From Yinghuangia aomiensis (GTDB taxonomy: Bacteria > Actinomycetota > Actinomycetes > Streptomycetales > Streptomycetaceae): a stretch of 64,000 bases of DNA. The DNA is taken from contig NZ_BAABHS010000003.1 in the NCBI RefSeq assembly GCF_039542225.1, positions 1 to 64,000 of the forward strand, given 5' to 3'. The notes under the pieces are model-generated. The model was not told where the DNA came from and did no database searches. It saw only the letters and a program-made list of their open reading frames with translations. Position numbers and translations under genes: made by a program. This document shows positions 25,398-32,397 of this stretch, piece by piece; the stretch's first letter is position 1; each line of letters opens with the position of its first letter.

Positions 25398-26549
25398 TCA
25401 GCGAACCGGGTCAACCGCCTCCGCGGTGCTCTGAGCCGGAACGTCGGCAGCCGAGGCGAAGCGCGCCGCCAGCGCCTTCCCTTCGCCGGGCGCCATCACC
25501 GCGAGAATGCGCTGCAGGTCCTCGATCGACGCGAACTCGACGACGATCTTGCCCTTCTTCTGCCCGAGGTCGATGCTCACGCTGGTCTCGAAGCGGTCCT
25601 TGAGCCGGTTCGCCAGATCGTTCAGCTCGGGCGCCACGCGCTTGCCCGCACGCGGTCCGGGGCGCTTCGCCGTCGCGGGCCCGTTCTGCTCCTCGTCGAA
25701 CTGCCGCATGCGGACGATCTCCTCGACCGACCGCACGGAGAGCCCCTCGGCGATCGAGCGCCGGGCCAGCTCGATCTGCGCCTCGGGGTCCTTGAGTCCC
25801 AGGAGCGCGCGGGCGTGCCCGGCGGTCAGCGTGCCCGCGGCGATCCGCGTCTGGACCTCCGGCGGGAGCCGCAGCAGTCGCAGCGTGTTGGTCACCTGCG
25901 GGCGCGACCGGCCGATGCGGTCGGCGAGTTCGTCCTGGGTGCAGGCGAAGTCCTTGAGGAGCTGGTCGTAAGCGGCCGCCTCCTCCAGCGGGTTGAGTTC
26001 CGCGCGGTGCAGGTTCTCCAGGAGCGCGTCCAGAAGGAGCTTCTCGTCCTCGGTCTCGCGGACGATCGCCGGGATGTTCTCCAAGCCTGCGATCTGGCTC
26101 GCCCGGAACCGGCGCTCGCCCATGATCAGCTCGTACCGGTCCGCCCCCAACGGCCGGACGACGACCGGCTGGAGCAGGCCGACTTCCTTGATGGAGACGA
26201 CCAGTTCCTTCAGCGGTTCTTCGGCGAACTCGGAGCGCGGCTGCCGCGGGTTCGGCGTGATCGCGGTCAGCGGGATCTCCGCGAACCACGCGCCGGCCAC
26301 CGTCATGGGCGCCTCGGGCTCCCCTGCCGCCCGCACGTCCACCGCCGCGGCCGGGTCCTGCTCCGGAGCGCCGAGACCGGTCGCGGCGGGCGCGGTGTGG
26401 TCGGGGAGAACCAGCGGCCACGAGGTCGGGGACGTCGGCGCCGCGGGCTCGGGCAGCGGCCTGGTCAGCGCCCCTGCCCCGGATCCGGCGCCCGCCGGAA
26501 TGAGCGAGCCCAGACCTTTGCCCAATCCCCTGCGCGGTCGGTCGTTCAC
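25398..26549 (-). CDS. parB: Chromosome partitioning protein ParB
   Basis: A 383-residue parS-binding CTP-dependent clamp. The N-terminal RRGLGKGLGSLIP motif contacts ParA. The core follows a low-complexity spacer: ITPNPRQPR, the nucleotide-binding GERRFRA (144-150) and ENLHR. The helix-turn-helix SRPQVTNTLRLLRLPPEVQ binds parS, and a C-terminal dimerisation domain ends the protein. The start is GTG at 26549, which shares its first base with the parA stop (TAGTG), so the two are translationally coupled. parS sites lie on both sides of the operon. Confidence 0.96.
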   Translation of the reverse strand: MNDRPRRGLGKGLGSLIPAGAGSGAGALTRPLPEPAAPTSPTSWPLVLPDHTAPAATGLGAPEQDPAAAVDVRAAGEPEAPMTVAGAWFAEIPLTAITPNPRQPRSEFAEEPLKELVVSIKEVGLLQPVVVRPLGADRYELIMGERRFRASQIAGLENIPAIVRETEDEKLLLDALLENLHRAELNPLEEAAAYDQLLKDFACTQDELADRIGRSRPQVTNTLRLLRLPPEVQTRIAAGTLTAGHARALLGLKDPEAQIELARRSIAEGLSVRSVEEIVRMRQFDEEQNGPATAKRPGPRAGKRVAPELNDLANRLKDRFETSVSIDLGQKKGKIVVEFASIEDLQRILAVMAPGEGKALAARFASAADVPAQSTAEAVDPVR

Positions 26550-27634
26550 TATGCCCCCTTCGCTTCTGCGGCGATTCCCCGAAGCGCGATCTCGCGCGCC
26601 GCCTCAAGATACGACAAGGCACCGGTGGATCCCGGATCGTAGGTCATCACCGTCTGCCCGTAGCTGGGCGCCTCGGAGATCCGCACGGAGCGCGGGATCG
26701 ACGTGTTCAACACTTCGGCGGGGAAGTGGTCACGCACCTCTTGGGCGACCTGCGAGGCCAGGCGGGTGCGCGCGTCGTACATGGTCAGCAGGATCGTCGA
26801 GACGTGCAGATGCGGGTTGAGATGCCCCCGTACCAGCTCGACGTTGCGGAGCAACTGGCCGAGCCCTTCCAGCGCGTAGTACTCGCACTGGATCGGGATG
26901 ACCACCTCGCGGCCCGCCACCAACGCGTTCACGGTGAGCAGACCGAGCGAGGGCGGGCAGTCGATGAGGATGTAGTCCAGCGGCTGTTCGTAGGCATTGA
27001 TGGCGCGCTGGAGACGGCTCTCCCGGGCCACCAGCGACACCAGCTCGATTTCGGCACCGGCGAGATCGATGGTCGCGGGCGCGCAGAACAGACCCTCGAC
27101 GTCCACCACGGGCTGGACGACCTCGGCGAGGTCCTTGCCCTCCACGAGGACGTCGTAGATCGACGGCACGCTCGCGTGATGGTCTATCCCCAGGGCGGTG
27201 GACGCGTTCCCCTGCGGGTCGAGGTCGACAACCAGGACGCGGGCGCCGTGCATCGCGAGGGCCGCGGCCAGGTTCACCGTGGACGTGGTCTTACCGACCC
27301 CGCCCTTCTGGTTCGCCACGACCATGACCCGCGTTTCGGCGGGACGCGGCAGCCCTTCGGCGGCTCGGCCCATGGTCTCGACGGCTTGGCGGGCGGCGCG
27401 GGCGATCGGCGTATCGTCGACCAGGGCATCGGCCGGATCGGGTCCCGTTTCACGTGAAACGTCGTGGAACCCGGGCTCATCGCCCGCCGGTCCGGATGGA
27501 TAGGGGTCGCGCGGCCCGGGGACTGGATCGGCGGATGTCCGGGCGGTGACGTCGGACGACAACGGTCCACTCTCCTCTGCTGCCAGAACCCCGGCGGAGC
27601 GGCGCGCACCGCCGGCACTCTCAGAGCCTGCCAT
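26549..27634 (-). CDS. parA: Chromosome partitioning ATPase ParA
   Basis: ParA-family Walker ATPase that positions ParB-origin complexes and, in streptomycetes, organises sporulation septation. The deviant Walker A is KGGVGKT (about 110-116). The A' motif is LVVDLDPQGNAS and Walker B is YILIDCPPS. The start is uncertain. I give ATG at 27634 (361 aa), but an open frame extends upstream to a GTG at 27754, where the reading frame runs through a parS site (FHVK). A second parS at 27447-27460 is inside the coding sequence and is read as VSRET. No strong ribosome-binding site helps the choice. Confidence 0.93.
   Translation of the reverse strand: MAGSESAGGARRSAGVLAAEESGPLSSDVTARTSADPVPGPRDPYPSGPAGDEPGFHDVSRETGPDPADALVDDTPIARAARQAVETMGRAAEGLPRPAETRVMVVANQKGGVGKTTSTVNLAAALAMHGARVLVVDLDPQGNASTALGIDHHASVPSIYDVLVEGKDLAEVVQPVVDVEGLFCAPATIDLAGAEIELVSLVARESRLQRAINAYEQPLDYILIDCPPSLGLLTVNALVAGREVVIPIQCEYYALEGLGQLLRNVELVRGHLNPHLHVSTILLTMYDARTRLASQVAQEVRDHFPAEVLNTSIPRSVRISEAPSYGQTVMTYDPGSTGALSYLEAAREIALRGIAAEAKGA
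27447..27460. promoter_or_regulatory. parS site, perfect, inside parA
   Basis: GTTTCACGTGAAAC within the N-terminal variable part of parA, where the coding constraint is low. Confidence 0.93.
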
Positions 27635-27738
27635 GTTCGAGGCCGACTGCGTGGGCGAGGGACCAAGGTGCCGGCGCGCGGGGCGACCGGGGACTTCGAT
27701 CTCAGCGTTTCCCCAGGTGCGCTTCCATGGAAGTCGTC

Positions 27739-27752
27739 GTTTCACGTGAAAC
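27739..27752. promoter_or_regulatory. parS site, perfect, upstream of or at the 5' end of parA
   Basis: GTTTCACGTGAAAC. It lies about 105 bp before the chosen parA start, so ParB bound here could repress parAB. Confidence 0.93.
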
Positions 27753-27869
27753 ACGATGCCCGGCGCCAGACCCTCGGACCTTTACGACACACCGGGCAAG
27801 TCCCATATCAGTTACACAGACGGGACAAAGAGGACTCGCTGCGGTGTGCTCGGCTGTGCCGTTCCCGAG

Positions 27870-28670
27870 TCAGCGGCGGCCCGAACGGCCGTTGCGGCCG
27901 GTGCTCTTCGTCGTTGCCCGCCCGCCGCGCGCACTCTTGCGGGCGCCCTTCGACGCGGGGCGCACGACATCACCCATCCGGACGCGAACAACCGTGGTGA
28001 GCGGTTCGACGATCCCCTCGCCGACCTGGACGACGTCCCAGGCGACCGCGCCGAGCTTACGCAAATCCGCTTCGGACTCCTGGAGTTCGGCCGCCGCGGA
28101 GTCGCCCTTGAGGGCCAGCATCTCGCCGCCCGAGCGCAGCAGCGGCAGTCCCCACCCGGCGAGCTTGGAGAGCGGCGCAACGGCGCGGGCGGTCACCACA
28201 TCGGACTCGATGCTGCCGCGCACCTCCTCGGCACGCCCGCGCAGCACGGTGACGTTCCCCAGGCCGAGTTCGCGGACAGCTTCGTCGAGGAATGTCGTCC
28301 GGCGCAACAGCGGCTCGACGAGCGTGATCCGCAAGTCGGGGCGCACCAAGGCGAGCGGAATGCCGGGCAGGCCGCCACCCGAACCGACGTCGTGGACGAT
28401 CGCGCCCTCGGCGACGAGTTCGGCCAGCACACCGCAGTTGAGGAGATGCCGCTCCCACAGCCGTTCGACTTCACGTGGCCCGATCAGGCCGCGGCGGACC
28501 CCGGCGTCGGCCAGGATGTCGGCGTACCGCACTGCCTTGTCCAGGTTGTCGCCGAACAACCGTGCCGCGGAGGCAGGAGCCTCCGGCGCGCGCTCCGCAC
28601 CGGCCGCGCGCTCTGCGCGCCGACCCCGGCCTTCCTCATCCGCTGACTGGTGTTCCACGTGAAACATCAT
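27870..28670 (-). CDS. rsmG: 16S rRNA (guanine527-N7)-methyltransferase
   Basis: A 266-residue SAM-dependent methyltransferase (formerly GidB). The SAM-binding loop is VHDVGSGGGLPGIPLALV (about 92-109), preceded by LWERHLLNC and followed by LVEPLLRRTTFLDE. A basic Lys/Arg/Gly-rich C-terminal tail (about 240-266) is an actinobacterial extension. Loss of this enzyme gives low-level streptomycin resistance in related species. The start ATGATG at 28670/28667 abuts a parS-like site that encodes the first residues FHVEH. It is separated from jag by 317 bp. Confidence 0.92.
   Translation of the reverse strand: MMFHVEHQSADEEGRGRRAERAAGAERAPEAPASAARLFGDNLDKAVRYADILADAGVRRGLIGPREVERLWERHLLNCGVLAELVAEGAIVHDVGSGGGLPGIPLALVRPDLRITLVEPLLRRTTFLDEAVRELGLGNVTVLRGRAEEVRGSIESDVVTARAVAPLSKLAGWGLPLLRSGGEMLALKGDSAAAELQESEADLRKLGAVAWDVVQVGEGIVEPLTTVVRVRMGDVVRPASKGARKSARGGRATTKSTGRNGRSGRR
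28652..28665. promoter_or_regulatory. parS variant overlapping the rsmG start
   Basis: GTTCCACGTGAAAC, one mismatch, lies immediately after the second ATG of rsmG. ParB here would sit on the translation start region. Confidence 0.75.
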
Positions 28671-28987
28671 CCCAGGAACCGCCGCGGGGTTGCCCACCAA
28701 CAGGCGGGGCGAAGCTGAACTTGCCGAAACCCGCCCCTGCATATCCGCCCTCATAGGGCCCTCCCTCCTCCCACCACTGTTGGGAGCCGATCACGGCGAA
28801 AGCCCCTCCCCCGCCTCCTCCGCCGCCGGACGAATCCGACCCCCGCAGTCTGACCTCCCCGCCCCTCCCACCGCATCCCGCATTCCGCACCCCTGTGGAA
28901 AACACGACCCCCTCCCCTCCACCGCAAAAAAGTCCGGCCGGGCCGCCCCGAAGGGCCACCCGGCCGGACCACGCCGTACCTACCGCA
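28671..28987. other. Intergenic region rsmG-jag, 317 bp
   Basis: It holds the jag operon terminator at 28925-28970 and otherwise C-rich low-complexity sequence with no gene. A promoter for rsmG is expected here but no hexamers are convincing. Confidence 0.5.
28925..28970 (-). terminator. Terminator of the rpmH-jag gene run
   Basis: On the minus strand GGTCCGGCCGGG pairs with CCCGGCCGGAC, followed by TTTTTT. It is a strong intrinsic terminator after jag. Confidence 0.9.
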
Positions 28988-29530
28988 TCACGCCGGCAGC
29001 ACGACCACGCACCGCTGCGGCTCCTCGCCCTCGGACTCGCTGCGCAACCCGGCCTCGGCAACCGTGTCGTGCACCACCTTGCGCTCGAACGGCGTCATCG
29101 GGGCCATCTTGACCGGCTCGCCGGTCTCCTTGACCTTCTCGACGGCCTCGGTCGCCTGCTGTGCCAGGTCCCTGCGGCGCTGCGCCCGGAAGCCCGCGAT
29201 GTCGAGCATCAGGCGGCTACGCTCGCCGGTCTCGCGGTGCACCGCGAGCCGGGTCAGCTCCTGCAGCGCTTCCAGGACCTCGCCGTCCCGGCCGACGAGC
29301 CGGTCCAGGTCGCCGGCGGCCTCGTCGCCTTCGGCCGGGATGACCGACACCGACGCCCGACCGCCTTCGACGTCCATGTCGATGTCGCCGTCGAGGTCGG
29401 CGATGTCGAGCAGCGCCTCCAGGTAGTCCGCCGCGATCTCGCCTTCCTGCTCGAGGCGGCCGATGTCGTCCGCGGTCAGCGTGGCCTTCCGCGAGGCGGT
29501 CTCGACGGCGGGGGTCGTGCCTTCCGTCAC
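28988..29530 (-). CDS. jag: Jag/KhpB-like RNA-binding protein (KH and R3H)
   Basis: 180 residues. The middle contains a KH domain with the GRDGEVLEALQELTRLAVHRETG loop region (about 85-108). The C-terminus carries an R3H domain, MAPMTPFERKVVHDTVAE, ending in the conserved EPQRCVVVLP. The acidic N-terminus replaces the Jag-N domain of Firmicutes. It is encoded directly after yidC, the usual place, and is probably an RNA chaperone linked to cell-wall and division control. The GTG at 29530 overlaps no other gene. A strong terminator follows. Confidence 0.88.
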   Translation of the reverse strand: MTEGTTPAVETASRKATLTADDIGRLEQEGEIAADYLEALLDIADLDGDIDMDVEGGRASVSVIPAEGDEAAGDLDRLVGRDGEVLEALQELTRLAVHRETGERSRLMLDIAGFRAQRRRDLAQQATEAVEKVKETGEPVKMAPMTPFERKVVHDTVAEAGLRSESEGEEPQRCVVVLPA

Positions 29531-29621
29531 CGGGGTACTCCTTTAACGCTTCATGTCTGCGGGGGCCGGAGAAGCCGGTCGGCCGGGCCGGGACGGGCCC
29601 GAGAATGCCGCCGGCACCCGG

Positions 29622-30776
29622 TCAGGACTTCTTGCGTCCCTGGTTCTTGCGCGGCTGGTTGCGGGTCTGCGCCTGCTTGCGGGCCTGACCGTTGGCCGCG
29701 CCGCCCGTGGACGCGCCCTCCGACGCGTTGCCGTTGGCGGTCGGAGGCGTCCGGGCCGTGGAGCCCTTCACCGCCGGACGCTGCGGCTGCGAGCCCTGGG
29801 TGCCGTGGCCGCCGCCCTTGCGCTTCGACTTCGTGGTGGCCTTCGGCTGGACGCGCTTGGCCGCGCGCTCCTTCTCCTCGGCGATCTTGGCCTCGTACTC
29901 GGCCGCGTCGACGATCTCGCCTTCCGGCGTCATGACCTTGCCCTGGCGCTTGGCCTTCTCCGCAAGGCGCTCCTGGCGCTGCGTGAACGCGATGCTGCCC
30001 GGGGTGGGGTTGCGGCGGATGACGATGAGCTGCTGGCCCATGGTCCACACGTTGGTGGTCAGCCAGTAGACGAGGACACCGACCGGGAAGTTGATGCCGA
30101 AGACGGCGAACATGATCGGGAAGACGTACATCAGGATCTTCTGCTGCTGCGCGAACGGGTTCGCGGCCATGGCAGTGGGATCCGTGTTCTTCACCATCAG
30201 CTGGCGCTGCGTGATGAACTGCGACGCCGACATCAGCAGGATCATGACGACGGTGACGATGCGGACGGTGGTGAGGTCCGCGCCGAGGCTCTGGATCTTG
30301 GCCTCGGAGTCGAGGAACTTGGCGGCCAGCGGGGCCCCGAAGATGTGCGCGTTCTTCGCGCTCTCCACGAGGCTCTCGTTGATGAAGCCGACCGTCTTGC
30401 CGTTCGCGATGTTGCTGAGCACGTGGAACAGCGCGAAGAAGAACGGCATCTGCACAAGGATGGGGAGACAGCTCGAAAGCGGGTTCGTCCCCGTTTCCTT
30501 GTAGAGCTTCATCATCTCCTGGGACTGGCGCTCTTTGTCGTTCTTGTAGCGCTGCTGGATCTCTTTGATCTTGGGCTGCAGGATCTGCATGTTCCGGGTG
30601 GCCCGGATCTGCTTGACGAACAGCGGGATCAGACAGATCCGGATCGCGACCACGAGACAGACGATCGAGAGACCCCAGGCCCACCCGCTGTCGTTCCCGA
30701 AGATCGGGCCGAACAGCTTGTGGAACTGGACGATGATCCAGGAAACGGCGTCGTAGAGGGGGTTCAAGATCCCCAC
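29622..30776 (-). CDS. yidC: Membrane protein insertase YidC
   Basis: 384 residues. It inserts proteins into the cytoplasmic membrane alone or with Sec. The short-type (no large periplasmic domain) insertase core has a conserved TM1 start (ILNPLYDAVSWIIVQFH), then RICLIPLFVKQIRATRNMQ, the LPILVQMPFFFALFHVL segment, and three further membrane helices. A long Lys/Gln/Arg-rich tail (about 285-384) may contact ribosomes. The GTG at 30776 lies 2 bp after yidD, so the two are cotranslated. Confidence 0.94.
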   Translation of the reverse strand: MGILNPLYDAVSWIIVQFHKLFGPIFGNDSGWAWGLSIVCLVVAIRICLIPLFVKQIRATRNMQILQPKIKEIQQRYKNDKERQSQEMMKLYKETGTNPLSSCLPILVQMPFFFALFHVLSNIANGKTVGFINESLVESAKNAHIFGAPLAAKFLDSEAKIQSLGADLTTVRIVTVVMILLMSASQFITQRQLMVKNTDPTAMAANPFAQQQKILMYVFPIMFAVFGINFPVGVLVYWLTTNVWTMGQQLIVIRRNPTPGSIAFTQRQERLAEKAKRQGKVMTPEGEIVDAAEYEAKIAEEKERAAKRVQPKATTKSKRKGGGHGTQGSQPQRPAVKGSTARTPPTANGNASEGASTGGAANGQARKQAQTRNQPRKNQGRKKS

Positions 30777-30778
30777 GG

Positions 30779-31126
30779 TCAGGCTCCTCGGGCGATGGTT
30801 TTCGTACCGGGCACGTGATCCGCATGGGTGTGGTCAGCGGTGCACTCGGTACGGGAGGTCTGCTGCGCCTCGGGGGCTGTCCCGGAGGACCGGAGACGCC
30901 ATGGGCGGCGGGTACGCGGCGGGACGAAGTCGACTCCGCCGGAGTTCCAGGGGTTGCAGCGCAGGATGCGCCAGACGGTCAGGTACGTGCCCTTGATCGA
31001 CCCGTGTGTCTTGATCGCTTCGTAGCCGTAGCGCGAGCAGCTCGGGTAGAAGCGGCACACCGGGCCCAGCATCGGACTGATCGTCCACTGGTAGACCCTG
31101 ATCAGTCCCATGAGCAGGTACTTCAT
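30779..31126 (-). CDS. yidD: Membrane protein insertion efficiency factor YidD
   Basis: A 115-residue small protein with the UPF0161 signature LIRVYQWTISPMLGPVCRFYPSCSRYGYEAI, given here as spanning residues 8-38, and WRILRCNPWNSGGVDFVP (52-69). The three conserved cysteines are present. The C-terminal 40 residues are a variable hydrophilic extension. Its ATG at 31126 overlaps the rnpA stop by 4 nt. It is thought to assist YidC-dependent insertion. Confidence 0.93.
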   Translation of the reverse strand: MKYLLMGLIRVYQWTISPMLGPVCRFYPSCSRYGYEAIKTHGSIKGTYLTVWRILRCNPWNSGGVDFVPPRTRRPWRLRSSGTAPEAQQTSRTECTADHTHADHVPGTKTIARGA

Positions 31127-31539
31127 GGCTTCGCTCCTGGCTGTGCCGACCGCCCGAGCAGGCGTCCGAGCGCCGCGTCGAGGTCTGCGGCCAGGTCGGC
31201 GAAATCCGCGTCCGCGGCGGGCGGCAATGCCCGTACCACGACCAGGCTACCGTCCGGCAGCGCGGCCAAGCGGTCGCGCACGAGGTGCCGCAGGCGCCGC
31301 TTCACCCGGTTCCGCACCACGGCGGGTCCGACGGCCTTGCTCACGACGAAACCCGCACGCGGCGGCGGGGCTCCCCCCGGAGTCACGTACGGGTCGGTGG
31401 CATCGGTGGCCGTGCGGCCCGCATCGCCCGCGGACCGGCGGTAATGCACCACCAGCAGCGGACGCCCGGCCCGGCGGCCGCGGCGGACCGCGGCGGCGAA
31501 TTCGTCGCGGTGCCTGAGCCGGTTAACGGGAGGGAGCAT
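31123..31539 (-). CDS. rnpA: Ribonuclease P protein component
   Basis: A 138-residue basic protein that binds the RNase P RNA and helps mature tRNA 5' ends. It begins MLPPVNRLRHRDEFAAAVRRG and carries the RNR-type signature VVRNRVKRRLRHLVR (about 82-96). An Asp/Gly/Pro-rich insertion (about 37-62, AGDAGRTATDATDPY) between strands is typical of streptomycetes. The ATG at 31539 has a GAGAGGGGG ribosome-binding site. It lies downstream of rpmH in the universal order. Confidence 0.94.
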   Translation of the reverse strand: MLPPVNRLRHRDEFAAAVRRGRRAGRPLLVVHYRRSAGDAGRTATDATDPYVTPGGAPPPRAGFVVSKAVGPAVVRNRVKRRLRHLVRDRLAALPDGSLVVVRALPPAADADFADLAADLDAALGRLLGRSAQPGAKP

Positions 31540-31705
31540 CGACGACCCCCTCTCGTGGACAGGCCTGACCGGATGCTTCAGAGGAAGAAACGGCGGGGCC
31601 CGCTCCAACGTGCCCGAAGCACGTCGTGGAGCGGTCCACCACCGTTCTCATCCGGCTGCCATCCGGCGTCGGTCCGGCACGCGTCCGGCTCGGACGTCGC
31701 GCGGA

Positions 31706-31843
31706 TCAGGCGGACAGCTCGGCGCGACCCTTGCGACGGCGGGCGGCCAGGATGGCGCGGCCGGCGCGGGTGCGCATGCGCAGCCGGAACCCGTGGGTCT
31801 TCGCCCGGCGACGGTTGTTCGGCTGGAAGGTGCGCTTGCTCAC
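31706..31843 (-). CDS. rpmH: Ribosomal protein bL34
   Basis: 45 residues starting VSKRTFQPNNRRRAKTHGF and ending GRAELSA, with the standard FRLRMRTRAGRAILAARRRKGR core. It is a component of the large ribosomal subunit. The start is GTG at 31843, with GGAG 9 nt upstream. It marks the leftward side of the origin region and is transcribed divergently from dnaA. Confidence 0.98.
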   Translation of the reverse strand: MSKRTFQPNNRRRAKTHGFRLRMRTRAGRAILAARRRKGRAELSA

Positions 31844-31968
31844 TCGGGGGCTCCAGATATTGACTCGGAGGCTGGCGGTAAGGCCGCCGGCCATCACCGT
31901 ACGTCCGCAACATGCAGTCGCTGTGTTTACGGACATGCGGCAGCGGTCGTCGACAACTAGACCGGCTT

Positions 31969-31998
31969 ACGGTACGTAGAAACGCCCGACGCGGTCAA
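31969..31998 (-). promoter_or_regulatory. Promoter of rpmH
   Basis: On the minus strand TTGACC, 18 nt, then TACCGT, about 125 bp before the rpmH start. It is close to the Streptomyces housekeeping consensus. Confidence 0.55.
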
Positions 31999-32117
31999 AT
32001 GGGGGATGCGCGACTGCCTCCGCCCGGGTGTTCCGAGGGGTTTTCCGGGACCGCCCCCGAAGCCGTCACGGGCCGCAGTGTACGCCGTTGAGCTGGCCTT
32101 CTAGCTGCGGCAACGCA

Positions 32118-32138
32118 GTCTCCACAGCCTGTGGACAA
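32118..32138. promoter_or_regulatory. DnaA boxes in the dnaA promoter region
   Basis: A perfect reverse box TGTGGACAA at 32130-32138 and a two-mismatch box GTCTCCACA at 32118-32126. The centre is a perfect inverted repeat, TCCACAG-C-CTGTGGA (32121-32135). The site lies just upstream of the putative -35, which suggests DnaA autoregulation, as known for S. coelicolor dnaA. Confidence 0.75.
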
Positions 32139-32142
32139 CAGG

Positions 32143-32172
32143 TTGAGTCGAAGCCCGCACGGCAGCTACCGT
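32143..32172 (+). promoter_or_regulatory. Candidate dnaA promoter
   Basis: TTGAGT, 18 nt, TACCGT. The leader to the GTG of dnaA would be about 220 nt. Confidence 0.5.
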
Positions 32173-32397
32173 TGTGGGTTCTGCGAGTGGGTCCACGGAG
32201 TCAAGGGGGAGATCAGCGGACCGTCCGCCCGGGGCCATGCGGCCCTGACATCCCCGCCACCGGTTTCGCGCCGCGTGTGACCACGTGCGGCCGCGGGGAT
32301 CGCCCGGTCCTGTGTCGTCGTCCCCGTGTCGTCGTCCCGTCCCGACACCCGCCTCCGATCCGCCCGATCGACCGACGCAACCGAAAGAGCGTGCACT

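Larger units (their letters stand above)
31844..32397. other. rpmH-dnaA divergent intergenic region
   Basis: 554 bp containing promoters for both directions and one perfect DnaA box. It holds no gene. The right 200 bp before dnaA are very GC-rich, giving a long dnaA leader. Confidence 0.7.

Noticed and set aside
28460..28476. Possible further parS (TTCACGTGGCCC context) in rsmG
   Set aside because: Only the central CACGTG and a few flanking bases match. The outer halves of the palindrome are lost.
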